From positions 1 through 11,335 of the forward strand of contig JAOFKK010000030.1 in NCBI GenBank assembly GCA_028040005.1: a stretch of DNA of 11,335 nt, read 5' to 3'. Source of the stretch: Rickettsiales bacterium. GTDB taxonomy: Bacteria; Pseudomonadota; Alphaproteobacteria; Rickettsiales; UBA1997. Below the pieces are notes generated by a model that was not told the DNA's origin, searched no databases, and saw nothing but the letters and a program-made list of their open reading frames with translations. Below are positions 1-6,530 of this stretch, piece by piece; position 1 is the first letter of the stretch, and each line of letters begins with the position of its first letter. Position numbers and translations under genes: made by a program.

Positions 1-840
1 GTTGATATTATCAATAACAATTGTGATGAAGTAGAGAAAGTAATTCTTTTTGGCTCTTATGCTAGGGGTGATTATAAGGAAGAAAAAGATTTAATTAAAG
101 AGAAAAAAGAGAAAAAGAAGTTAGGCAGAGTTTCAACAGCTCATATTTCAGATTATGATATTCTTGTAGTAACCAAAACAAAAGAAGGAGCGCTTAATCA
201 TTCCTTATGGGGTAACATTAAAGATAAAGAATTAAAGTCATTAAAATTTTCTGCAGATCCAAGAATTATTACTCATGATATAAATGAACTTAACAATAAA
301 TTAGAAGAAGGGCAGTATTTCTTTTCTGATATTAAAAAAGAGGGTATTTTACTTTTTGATAAGAAAAATAGTGAATTATCAGAAGAAAAAGATCATGAAA
401 AGGATGAGATAAAAAGAATTGCTCAGAAAAATTTTGACGAATGGTTCAATAGTGCAAATGATTTTTTTAAACTATACCAGCTAAGCTTAAAAGAAAACAC
501 AAAAAGCTTTTTGAAAAAAGCCGCCTTCAATCTCCATCAAGCAGCGGAAACATCTCTAAAAACCATTACTCTAGTTTTCAGCAATTATTGCCCCAATGAA
601 CATTATCTGCAATGGATACAAAATGATATTGAAGATTATTATCCCGAAATAATGAATTTCTTTAAAACTAATAACGAAGAAGATAAGAGAAGAGTTCTGC
701 TCCTAGAATATGCTTATATTGGTGGCAGATATGATAATGATTTTTATATCTCAAAAGAAGATTTGGAAATTTTAGAAAAAGATGTAAAAAAACTTATAGA
801 AACTACCAAAATAATTTGTAAAAAAGAAATAGAAAAATGA
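1..840 (+). CDS. MNT-HEPN fusion: nucleotidyltransferase domain plus HEPN domain, 5' partial
   Basis: The frame is open from the first base of the window and ends with TGA at 838-840, giving at least 279 residues; the true start lies upstream. Residues about 10-60 carry the minimal nucleotidyltransferase signature: VILFGSYARGD at 14-24, then SDYDILVV at 50-57, with the acidic pair D51/D53. GSYARG and DYD are separated by a lysine-rich insert (about 26-42), longer than in the smallest MNT proteins. Residues about 140-279 form a helical HEPN-like domain with FNLHQAAE at 176-183 and GGRYDNDF at 241-248. MNT and HEPN proteins often form toxin-antitoxin pairs in which MNT modifies or neutralises HEPN; here both lie on one chain. 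I see no clear R-x4-6-H ribonuclease motif, so RNase activity is doubtful. Substrate and role are unknown. The gene converges on the 862-1254 ORF with a gap of about 21 bp. Confidence 0.85.
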   Translation, partial: VDIINNNCDEVEKVILFGSYARGDYKEEKDLIKEKKEKKKLGRVSTAHISDYDILVVTKTKEGALNHSLWGNIKDKELKSLKFSADPRIITHDINELNNKLEEGQYFFSDIKKEGILLFDKKNSELSEEKDHEKDEIKRIAQKNFDEWFNSANDFFKLYQLSLKENTKSFLKKAAFNLHQAAETSLKTITLVFSNYCPNEHYLQWIQNDIEDYYPEIMNFFKTNNEEDKRRVLLLEYAYIGGRYDNDFYISKEDLEILEKDVKKLIETTKIICKKEIEK

Positions 841-861
841 GTAAAAATAAACTCGAATAAC

Positions 862-1254
862 TCATGGAACAGAAGGTGAGGAAGGGGTAGGCCCATTTTT
901 TTCACGATTAGTAACTACTAATTTTTGCCATTTATCAAAACATTCTCTTGCAATATTCGGATCTTGTTCGGGATCAGCTTTATATTTATCGCAATCTTCT
1001 TCCCTGGAAGATTTAAAGATTTTTAATACACAAGATCTTTCTTCTTTGGATAACTTTAATTCTTGAAATTTTTTATCTAGAATTGAGTTAAATAATAAAT
1101 TATCTTTAATTACCCTATTAATTATAGCACCATCTACTTCTCCTCTATCTATTAGGCGCTCTACTACATTTGCTATTTCAACAGATGTCGCAGATTGATC
1201 GCTTACCCGTGATGAAACGGATGATGAAGATCTTGGGCTATCGACTTCCATCAT
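862..1254 (-). CDS. Small hypothetical protein overlapping the Tiki-like gene
   Basis: This 130-residue ORF starts at ATG 1254-1252, with a second in-frame ATG directly after it. A purine-rich AGAAGAG lies a few bases upstream and could serve as ribosome binding site. The first 17 nt overlap the 3' end of the gene at 1238-2329 in another frame, which suggests translational coupling. Residues about 3-25 are a serine-rich low-complexity stretch. Residues about 25-85 look helical (VEIANVVERLIDRGEV and following). The C-terminus is proline/serine-rich (PTPSSPSVP). I see no signal peptide, membrane span or recognised domain. An in-frame TAA lies only a few codons upstream of the ATG, so this is either a separate coupled gene or the tail of the upstream protein displaced by a frameshift. 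The serine-rich start would suit a linker in the latter case. Confidence 0.6.
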   Translation of the reverse strand: MMEVDSPRSSSSVSSRVSDQSATSVEIANVVERLIDRGEVDGAIINRVIKDNLLFNSILDKKFQELKLSKEERSCVLKIFKSSREEDCDKYKADPEQDPNIARECFDKWQKLVVTNREKNGPTPSSPSVP

Positions 1255-2329
1255 CGTTACTCTTCTTATTTATTGCTTTTGTTAATGCTTCAAGCACCCT
1301 GCTTTCACTCACTCTTTTAGCAGGAACGGATGTCTTTTCATCATCATCTTTTTTTATTTGTGTATTATTAGCTCTAGAATGAAAAACACCCTTCCAGTCA
1401 ATCATTGCTGAACAATTAATTGCTATTCCTGCTAAGGTTTTAAAACCTTTAGGCAGATTTTCCGTTTCTTTATCAATAATCATTAAAGTTGGCATCTCTA
1501 ATATTTCCCCTAAAGAAACTATATTAGGATATGGATTGCCTCGACCTATTTCTCCGTAAGTTCTGGCAGCATGAGATGCTCCAGTAAAAAATCTTGATCT
1601 GCATGACTTGTTGTTTTTCAAATACTCTGATACTATAGCACTAGCATGTGCGTTAAATTTTTTAACCCTATCTTCTCCTGTATTTTTATCATATATCTCG
1701 TGTGCATCAACTGGAATTATTTTAATATTTTTATCAAGGGCTGTTTTTATAATGCTAGAAAAAGTACTTCCTGGGTTGCTTTTTGCTTTTCCTTCATACT
1801 CTATTCCGTCAATATGACCAGTATCTAAGTTTTTTAAATGTTGAATCATTTTTAGCATATCTTCTCTCTTATCAGATCTTATTAGCCCCGGTGTTTCAGG
1901 CTCAGAAAGTTCTTTATTAGTAAGTCTTGTTAATTCTTCATCAAATAATTTTTCATCTTGATCTAGCCAAAATTTCAAATATTTTATTGTTTCTGGTCTT
2001 TCAAAATATTCCCGTTTTTTAGAATCAATATGCTCCATAAACAAAACATCAAACTCTCCCCTTTTCATAGAATCTACAATAAATTTTTTGGGAGATAAAT
2101 CTTCATGATTTTCAGCAATAATCAGATGAGCTGCTGATTTTACACTATCTTCGTTTAATAAAGGAATAGGTTGTAACATTTGTAAATGAGGCTCTTTTGA
2201 TGTTCTAGGTTTTGGTTCTTTGGATGAGCTGGTTGGTAAATGGTGTTCTTCAGGCTGTCCATCTATTGGATCTTGTTTTCTTGGAGGTGTAACTGGTTCA
2301 TCTTGTTCTTTTGGAGGTGTAACTGGCAT
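1238..2329 (-). CDS. Tiki/ChaN/EreA-superfamily-like protein with proline-rich N-terminus, candidate effector
   Basis: The 363-residue protein starts at ATG 2329-2327. Residues 1-48 are low-complexity Pro/Lys/Glu/Ser sequence, including a tandem 10-residue repeat (PVTPPKEQDE, then PVTPPRKQDP). Residues about 60-290 look like a folded domain. They contain AHLIIAENHE (67-76; E73, H75), DVLFMEH (94-100; E99, H100), a strand ending IIPVDAHE (204-211), RVKKFNAH (221-228) and FFTGASHA (247-254; H253). An early ExH, a second Glu/His strand, an R-x4-N helix and a late G-x-x-H are the pattern known from the ChaN/EreA/Tiki-TraB group, to which the C2 domain of Pasteurella multocida toxin has been related. 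That family link is inferred from motif order only. There is no signal peptide or membrane span, so the protein is cytosolic or exported without a Sec signal. A disordered N-terminus plus a hydrolase-like domain in a host-associated bacterium would suit an effector, but this is not demonstrated. Its start is preceded by a strong promoter. Confidence 0.7.
   Translation of the reverse strand: MPVTPPKEQDEPVTPPRKQDPIDGQPEEHHLPTSSSKEPKPRTSKEPHLQMLQPIPLLNEDSVKSAAHLIIAENHEDLSPKKFIVDSMKRGEFDVLFMEHIDSKKREYFERPETIKYLKFWLDQDEKLFDEELTRLTNKELSEPETPGLIRSDKREDMLKMIQHLKNLDTGHIDGIEYEGKAKSNPGSTFSSIIKTALDKNIKIIPVDAHEIYDKNTGEDRVKKFNAHASAIVSEYLKNNKSCRSRFFTGASHAARTYGEIGRGNPYPNIVSLGEILEMPTLMIIDKETENLPKGFKTLAGIAINCSAMIDWKGVFHSRANNTQIKKDDDEKTSVPAKRVSESRVLEALTKAINKKSNDDGSR
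2271..2326 (-). repeat. 30-bp-period tandem repeat at the 5' end of the Tiki-like gene
   Basis: TTGGAGGTGTAACTGG (plus-strand reading) occurs identically at 2281-2296 and 2311-2326, each preceded by a similar TCTTGTT-containing stretch. The unit is 30 bp, so it stays in frame and encodes two copies of a 10-residue Pro-rich segment (PVTPP followed by charged residues) near the N-terminus. Copy number could vary between strains without breaking the frame. Confidence 0.8.
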
Positions 2330-2361
2330 AAATTTATTTTAATATGTTATTATACAACTTA

Positions 2362-2389
2362 ATTATATCATATTTAAAGATACAGTCAA
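2362..2389 (-). promoter_or_regulatory. Sigma70-like promoter of the Tiki-like gene
   Basis: On the minus strand, TTGACT (2389-2384) is followed after 16 nt by a perfect TATAAT (2367-2362). Transcription would begin near 2355, leaving a leader of about 26 nt before the ATG at 2329. The leader is AT-rich and lacks a clear Shine-Dalgarno sequence. This is one of the best promoter matches in the window. Confidence 0.7.
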
Positions 2390-2410
2390 TTATTTTTTAA
2401 TAGATACAGT
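2378..2410. promoter_or_regulatory. 9-bp direct repeat over the -35, possible operator
   Basis: AGATACAGT (plus strand) occurs at 2378-2386 and again at 2402-2410, spaced 24 bp start to start. The proximal copy overlaps the -35 hexamer at 2384-2389 and the distal copy lies just upstream. The position and spacing of slightly over two helical turns suit a tandem regulator site, but no cognate regulator is identified. Confidence 0.4.
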
Positions 2411-2480
2411 AAACACAAATCATAAACCATCTCATAAGTCCGGTTTTTGCAATAAAACTACAATTTTGCAACAAACTAAG

Positions 2481-2514
2481 GTAAAGAAACACTCCCCAAC
2501 TCGGGGTTTCTTAC
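2481..2514. other. Long imperfect stem-loop
   Basis: GTAAAGAAA at 2481-2489 pairs with TTTCTTAC at 2507-2514 (one A bulged), and the inner CCCC (2494-2497) pairs with GGGG (2503-2506). No T run follows on either strand, so it is not a standard intrinsic terminator. It could be a repeat-element remnant or a structured RNA element. Confidence 0.45.
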
Positions 2515-2573
2515 ACATATCGTCCAAATAGTCCGTTTTCAAAATTATCTGGAACGATCCGAATCGCTTTCTT

Positions 2574-2732
2574 GTGATTTTTAATTTTTGGAGCGAAGAA
2601 TATATCCATCATAATTTTACAAAAAAAGAATTTGAATCACTAGAAAGATACTCCCTAGAAAAGGGAGTGCCAAAATCAAGAATAATCAAGAAATTGCTAC
2701 AAGAAAATAATATTATAGTTTCTAGTGATTAA
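2574..2732 (+). CDS. Small ORF with ribbon-helix-helix-like sequence, possibly a remnant
   Basis: From GTG 2574 the frame runs 52 codons to TAA at 2730-2732; it is open back to 2532, after a TAG at 2529. The protein contains FTKKEFESLERYSLEKG followed by VPKSRIIKKLL. This resembles the helix-turn-helix half of CopG/Arc-type ribbon-helix-helix DNA-binding proteins, in which a short helix is followed by a loop and an S-R-x-I-I helix. No good ribosome binding site or ATG is visible and the N-terminal part (VIFNFWSEEY) is not clearly an RHH strand, so it may be a decayed fragment of a larger gene. It would be an antitoxin-like or repressor-like protein if expressed. Confidence 0.35.
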   Translation: MIFNFWSEEYIHHNFTKKEFESLERYSLEKGVPKSRIIKKLLQENNIIVSSD

Positions 2733-2778
2733 CGAAGTTAAAAGTTAGAGAATAAGTCCTGATTTATCTATCTTTCTT

Positions 2779-2841
2779 GTCCGGAAGGGGGACGGGGTGA
2801 ACAGCAACACAATGTAGCGAAGGCATTACACACCCTTTTTT
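2779..2841 (+). terminator. G+C-rich stem with T run, terminator-like
   Basis: GGGTG (2795-2799) can pair with CACCC (2831-2835), and AATG (2811-2814) with CATT (2824-2827) inside it; six T follow at 2836-2841. A second small stem, GTCC/GGAC, lies at 2779-2793. The patch is about 58% G+C by hand count, well above its surroundings. The long inner loop makes it a weak or atypical terminator; it could also be the 3' end of a small structured RNA transcribed on the plus strand. Confidence 0.35.
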
Positions 2842-2900
2842 AAATACAATAAAAAATAAACTTTATATATATTTCAAAGAATTTATTATTCTCTTGGCTG

Positions 2901-3464
2901 CTATATCTCGCCTTTATAAAAAATTCCGGTAATTGTGGCGCTATTTTTGAGTGGCGCAATGCCGGTAAATTCTAATAATTTAAAATCATTTGCTAAAAAT
3001 AAGTCAACTGATTTTTGATAGCCCTTTTCTAGATTGTCAAAAATAATAATCCCATCATTTTTTAAATAATTTACAGCTAATTTACTACAAGCATTGCGTC
3101 TTTTGCCATCTATGACTATGATATCGTATTTTTTATCAAATTTAGTAATTTCTAAAGGATATAAATCTAAATCTTGTTGTAAAATTAGAGTGGCATTTTT
3201 TGGCTGAATTTTTTTTAAATATAGGTGCCAATCGATATTATTATCAATAGAGGTAATATTTTTACAATTTTTGGCAAATTTTAAAGTTGAATGGCCAGAA
3301 CCATATTCAAAAATTTCTAAATTTTGTGATAGTTTTTGTTCTAAAAAAGAAATAAAGGGGTAATTGAACCAAAATTGTGGATCGCCATTATTGTCAATTG
3401 GTTTTTGTTCATCCCAAGATCTATACCAGCCTAAATTCTCAAGATATTCAATTTTTTTGGTCAA
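2901..3464 (-). CDS. Class I SAM-dependent methyltransferase
   Basis: The 187-residue protein has a Rossmann methyltransferase pattern. Motif I is IFEYGSGHST (51-60). The acidic residue at the end of strand 2 is D74 in SIDNNIDWH. A strand-4 motif YDIIVIDGKRR (113-123) is followed by DGIIIFDN (137-144). The EYGSGxST and VIDGxxR forms resemble small methyltransferases often found near polysaccharide genes; the substrate cannot be read from the sequence. There is no signal peptide or membrane span. The only usable start is TTG (3464-3462), because TAA lies five codons upstream and no in-frame ATG or GTG is suitable. It overlaps the end of dapE by 17 nt, so it is probably coupled to dapE as the last gene of the nuoB-glmM-dapE transcript. 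Confidence 0.8.
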   Translation of the reverse strand: MTKKIEYLENLGWYRSWDEQKPIDNNGDPQFWFNYPFISFLEQKLSQNLEIFEYGSGHSTLKFAKNCKNITSIDNNIDWHLYLKKIQPKNATLILQQDLDLYPLEITKFDKKYDIIVIDGKRRNACSKLAVNYLKNDGIIIFDNLEKGYQKSVDLFLANDFKLLEFTGIAPLKNSATITGIFYKGEI

Positions 3465-4605
3465 AATTATAATTGTTTAGAATCTCTAAATAAATATCTT
3501 TAAGTAGTGTAATTTCCGAAATTTCAATATTTTCATCAATTTGATGCGCTGTTTTATTGACTAATCCACATTCAATTACCGCTGCGTAATCTTTGATAAA
3601 TCTGGCATCGGAAGTGCCGCCTGTTGTGCTTAATTCTGGTTTTTTGCCAGTAATATTTTTGATAGAATTAATTAAAATATTTTGTAATTCCTTATTGTCA
3701 CTTAAAAATGACTCTCCACTAATGCGATAATTTAACTCATATTTAATAGCGCTATGATCTAAAATATATTTAACCCAATCAATTAATTTTTGTGAATTCC
3801 ATTCATCATTAAATCTAATGTTAAATCTGGCATTAGCCTGGCCAGAAATAACATTGCTTGAATCAATATCGTTAGAAATATGGGTAATTTCTAAATTAGA
3901 GGGGTCAAAATATTTATTGCCATCATCTAATTTATAATCTTTAAGAATTTTTAAAACATTAACCAATTCGGTAATAGGATTTAAGGCATTATGTGGGTAA
4001 GCAACATGACCTTGCTTGCCAATTAGTTTAATTTCAAAATTGATGCTACCTCTTCTGCCAATTTTAACCATTTGACCAGTTTTTTCTGGATTTGTTGGTT
4101 CGCCCACTATGCAATGCGACATTTTTTGGTTATTTTTCCCCATCCAATTAAGCATCTTTTTGGTACCATTGACAGCATCACCCTCTTCATCACCGGTTAT
4201 TAAAAAACCAACACCAAAATCTAATTCTTTTTTTGCCAAAAATTCTTCAATCGCAATAATAAAAGCCGCAATTGCACCCTTCATATCAACTATTCCTCTA
4301 CCATATAATTTTTCTTCAAAAATAGTGGCCGAAAAAGGATCAAATTGCCATTTTGTCAAATCACCAGTTGGCACAACATCGGTGTGACCAGCAAAATAAA
4401 GAATTTTGTCCGAATTTTTGGGATTTAAAATAGCGTGAAGATTGTCAACATCATAGGATTTGTCGTCAGAAAAGCTAATTTTTTGACAATCAAAGCCAAG
4501 ATTTTTTAATTTATCTGATAAAAAATCAATAGCGCCCTTATCCTTTTGTCCAGTGATTGATTTTTGTTGAATTAATTTTTGTGTAAATTCTATTAAATAT
4601 GACAT
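3448..4605 (-). CDS. dapE: Succinyl-diaminopimelate desuccinylase DapE
   Basis: DapE hydrolyses N-succinyl-LL-2,6-diaminopimelate to succinate and LL-diaminopimelate in the cytoplasm, in the succinylase branch of lysine and peptidoglycan synthesis. The protein is 385 residues, close to the usual 375-385. M20 dizinc peptidase ligands are all visible: H74 and D76 in GHTDVVP, D107 in GRGIVDMKG, E140/E141 in TGDEEGD, E169 in VGEPT, and H354 in TAHQIDE. E140 is the expected catalytic base. The dimerisation domain spans about 180-295, starting after KIGRRGS. GGTSDARF at 329-336 is the characteristic DapE substrate-binding motif. The start is ATG 4605, two nucleotides after the glmM stop, and the 3' end overlaps the methyltransferase. 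A diaminopimelate pathway suggests the organism makes at least some peptidoglycan. Confidence 0.96.
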   Translation of the reverse strand: MSYLIEFTQKLIQQKSITGQKDKGAIDFLSDKLKNLGFDCQKISFSDDKSYDVDNLHAILNPKNSDKILYFAGHTDVVPTGDLTKWQFDPFSATIFEEKLYGRGIVDMKGAIAAFIIAIEEFLAKKELDFGVGFLITGDEEGDAVNGTKKMLNWMGKNNQKMSHCIVGEPTNPEKTGQMVKIGRRGSINFEIKLIGKQGHVAYPHNALNPITELVNVLKILKDYKLDDGNKYFDPSNLEITHISNDIDSSNVISGQANARFNIRFNDEWNSQKLIDWVKYILDHSAIKYELNYRISGESFLSDNKELQNILINSIKNITGKKPELSTTGGTSDARFIKDYAAVIECGLVNKTAHQIDENIEISEITLLKDIYLEILNNYNFDQKN

Positions 4606-4607
4606 AT

Positions 4608-5936
4608 TTATATTAAGTTGGCTATTCTATTTGCCACCTCATTAATTTGATTAGCATTTTCACCCTCAATCATAATTCTGATTAAATCTTCTGTGCCGGA
4701 TTTTCTTACTAAAATTCGACCCTTTTGCCCTAAATCTTCCGCCTCTTTGGTAATTAAATCCTGTATTTCTTGTTTTTCCAAGGGGTTTGTGCCATTAAAT
4801 TTAACATTTTTTAGAATTTGTGGTGATAATTCAAAAATATTGGCAATTTCGCTTAATTTCCGATCGTCAGATGTCATTAAAGAGACAATTTGTAGGGCCG
4901 AAACTAAGCCATCACCAGTGGTAGAATGATCAGATAAAATGATATGGCCAGATTGTTCACCGCCAAAATTACATTTTAATTTTTTCATTTTTTCCATAAC
5001 ATAGCGATCGCCAATGCCAGCGCGAACCATATTAATGCCATGATAGCGCAAATATTGCTCTAAGGCCATGTTTGACATATGAGTTACAACTACAATATCT
5101 TTTTTTAATTTTCCTTCAATATGTAATTTATTAGCAATTAATGCAATTAATTTATCGCCATCAATAATTTGACCTTTTTCATCGCAAATTACTACGCGGT
5201 CAGCATCGCCATCAAGGGCTATACCAATATCCGCTTTTTCTTCTAAAACCTTATCTTGTAATAATTTTGGCTTGGTGGAGCCACAATCTTGATTAATATT
5301 TGAACCATTTGGTTGATTACCAATTGCAATTACGTCAGCCCCTAATTCCCAAAAAATACGCGAAGCAATATCATAGGCAGCGCCATTTGCGGCATCAACT
5401 ACCACTTTTAAACCTTCTAAAGATAGGTTTTTTGGTAGGGTATTTTTAACAAATTCCATATATCTATCTTTGGCCTCTTTAATTCTTGAGGCGGTACCAA
5501 TTTGATCAGGAGCGCTTAAATATTGATTAAGATCACCATCAATCATTTCTTCAATTTCCTTTTCGGTTTTATCATCTAATTTTGAACCATTGCGGGAAAA
5601 AATTTTAATACCATTATCATGATAAGGGTTGTGAGAGGCTGAAATCATAATACCAATATCAGCGCGAAGTGATTTGATGAGCATGGGAATTGCAGGGGTC
5701 GGCACTGGACCAACTAAAAATACATCCATTCCAACAGCGATCATGCCAGCAGCTAGTGCGCTTTCGATCATATATCCAGAGAGGCGAGTATCTTTGCCAA
5801 TGATTATTCTATGTTTGTGAGTACCATCTTTGAGTTTTGCGCCAACCGCCATTCCAACACGAAGGGCCATATCGGCAGTCATAGGAAATTTATTAGCAGC
5901 GCCTCTTATACCGTCAGTGCCAAAATATTTTCTCAT
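4608..5936 (-). CDS. glmM: Phosphoglucosamine mutase GlmM
   Basis: GlmM converts glucosamine-6-phosphate to glucosamine-1-phosphate, the step before UDP-GlcNAc, and so feeds peptidoglycan and LPS synthesis. At 442 residues it is typical in length. It opens with the family start YFGTDGIRG (4-12). The phosphoserine loop ISASHNP is at 98-104 with catalytic S101. The Mg-binding loop DGDADR is at 242-247, the sugar-recognition motif GGEQSGH at 325-331, and the C-terminal phosphate-binding RKSGTED at 411-417. The family more often has P or N after RxSGTE; here it is D, a minor variation. All four alpha-D-phosphohexomutase domains appear complete. The ATG at 5936 lies two nucleotides after the nuoB stop and the gene ends two nucleotides before dapE, indicating one transcript. 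No separate promoter is evident. Confidence 0.97.
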   Translation of the reverse strand: MRKYFGTDGIRGAANKFPMTADMALRVGMAVGAKLKDGTHKHRIIIGKDTRLSGYMIESALAAGMIAVGMDVFLVGPVPTPAIPMLIKSLRADIGIMISASHNPYHDNGIKIFSRNGSKLDDKTEKEIEEMIDGDLNQYLSAPDQIGTASRIKEAKDRYMEFVKNTLPKNLSLEGLKVVVDAANGAAYDIASRIFWELGADVIAIGNQPNGSNINQDCGSTKPKLLQDKVLEEKADIGIALDGDADRVVICDEKGQIIDGDKLIALIANKLHIEGKLKKDIVVVTHMSNMALEQYLRYHGINMVRAGIGDRYVMEKMKKLKCNFGGEQSGHIILSDHSTTGDGLVSALQIVSLMTSDDRKLSEIANIFELSPQILKNVKFNGTNPLEKQEIQDLITKEAEDLGQKGRILVRKSGTEDLIRIMIEGENANQINEVANRIANLI

Positions 5937-5938
5937 AT

Positions 5939-6460
5939 TTATCTGCTAAATTTGTGAGTTCTTTTAATCTTTTTTTGTAATTGTAAAATTCCATATAAAA
6001 GAGCCTCGGCAGTTGGAGGGCAACCCGGAACATAAATATCAACAGGCACAATACGATCACAACCACGAACAACGCTGTAAGAATAATGATAATAACCACC
6101 GCCATTAGCGCAACTACCCATAGAAATTACATATTTAGGGTCGGCCATTTGATCATAAACCTTACGAAGTGCTGGAGCCATTTTGTTGGTCAATGTACCA
6201 GCAACAATCATAACATCGGATTGTCTTGGTGAAGGGCGAAACATTACACCAAAACGATCTAAATCATAACGGCTAGCACCAGCTTGCATCATTTCAACAG
6301 CGCAACATGCTAAACCAAAAGTCATTGGCCATAAAGATCCGGTTCTTGCCCAATTAACCAAATTATCCATTTTGGCTAGGACAAAGCCACGATTTTTAAT
6401 TTCATCCAAAGGTGCTTTTAATAAAGCATCCTGATTTAAAGGTGTTTTTAATTGTTCCAT
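5939..6460 (-). CDS. nuoB: NADH-quinone oxidoreductase subunit B (NuoB)
   Basis: NuoB is a peripheral-arm subunit of respiratory complex I and carries the terminal [4Fe-4S] cluster N2, which passes electrons to quinone at the membrane interface. The 173-residue protein has the four expected cluster ligands: the tandem C52-C53 in GLACCAVEMM, C117 in MGSCANGGG, and C147 in VPGCPPTAEALL. The conserved RPSPRQSDVMIVAGT is at 75-89. The length and the ATG start at 6460 agree with alphaproteobacterial homologues. It has its own candidate promoter and is followed two nucleotides later by glmM rather than nuoC, so the nuo genes are dispersed in this genome. Confidence 0.97.
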   Translation of the reverse strand: MEQLKTPLNQDALLKAPLDEIKNRGFVLAKMDNLVNWARTGSLWPMTFGLACCAVEMMQAGASRYDLDRFGVMFRPSPRQSDVMIVAGTLTNKMAPALRKVYDQMADPKYVISMGSCANGGGYYHYSYSVVRGCDRIVPVDIYVPGCPPTAEALLYGILQLQKKIKRTHKFSR

Positions 6461-6489
6461 AAATATAAATTATCATCAAATATGGAATA

Positions 6490-6518
6490 ATAATATAAGG
6501 AAGGTTTTATAATTGCAA
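6490..6518 (-). promoter_or_regulatory. Candidate promoter for nuoB-glmM-dapE-methyltransferase
   Basis: On the minus strand, TTGCAA (6518-6513) and TATTAT (6495-6490) are separated by 17 nt. The predicted start near 6483 leaves a leader of about 22 nt before the nuoB ATG at 6460. The spacing is ideal and each hexamer has one or two mismatches to consensus. Chance matches are frequent in such AT-rich DNA, so the position just upstream of the tightly packed gene set is the main support. Confidence 0.5.
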
Positions 6519-6530
6519 TTGGCTTTATAT

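Larger units (their letters stand above)
2330..2900. other. 571-bp stretch without a convincing large gene
   Basis: This separates the Tiki-like operon from the end of the housekeeping operon. It holds the promoter and direct repeat of the Tiki-like gene (2362-2410), a long imperfect stem-loop (2481-2514), a possible 52-codon ribbon-helix-helix ORF (2574-2732) and a G+C-rich stem with a T run (2779-2841). I see no tRNA and no insertion-sequence ends. The mixture looks like an eroded accessory region. Confidence 0.6.

Noticed and set aside
511..840. Separate HEPN-only gene starting at 511
   Set aside because: The start is an internal TTG and the same frame is open back to base 1 with a nucleotidyltransferase domain.
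1170..1828. Plus-strand ORFs opposite the Tiki-like operon
   Set aside because: Antisense shadows with no independent motif; the minus-strand protein has coherent motifs.
2778..2835. Bacterial SRP (4.5S) RNA, because of GTCCGGAAGG
   Set aside because: Only the apical GTCCGGAAGG matches; the rest of the conserved helix-8 sequence (the AGCAGCC side) and the flanking helix are missing.
2760..2843. Short plus-strand reading frame through the G+C-rich patch (ending ALHTLF, then TAA)
   Set aside because: It has no start codon and is only about 27 codons after an upstream TGA; the nucleotide structure explains the region better.
4109..4929. Plus-strand ORFs opposite dapE and glmM
   Set aside because: Antisense shadows of well-recognised enzymes.
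5914..6105. 63-residue hydrophobic ORF, minus strand
   Set aside because: It is a shadow in another frame of the nuoB 3' end; the hydrophobic composition follows from nuoB codons.
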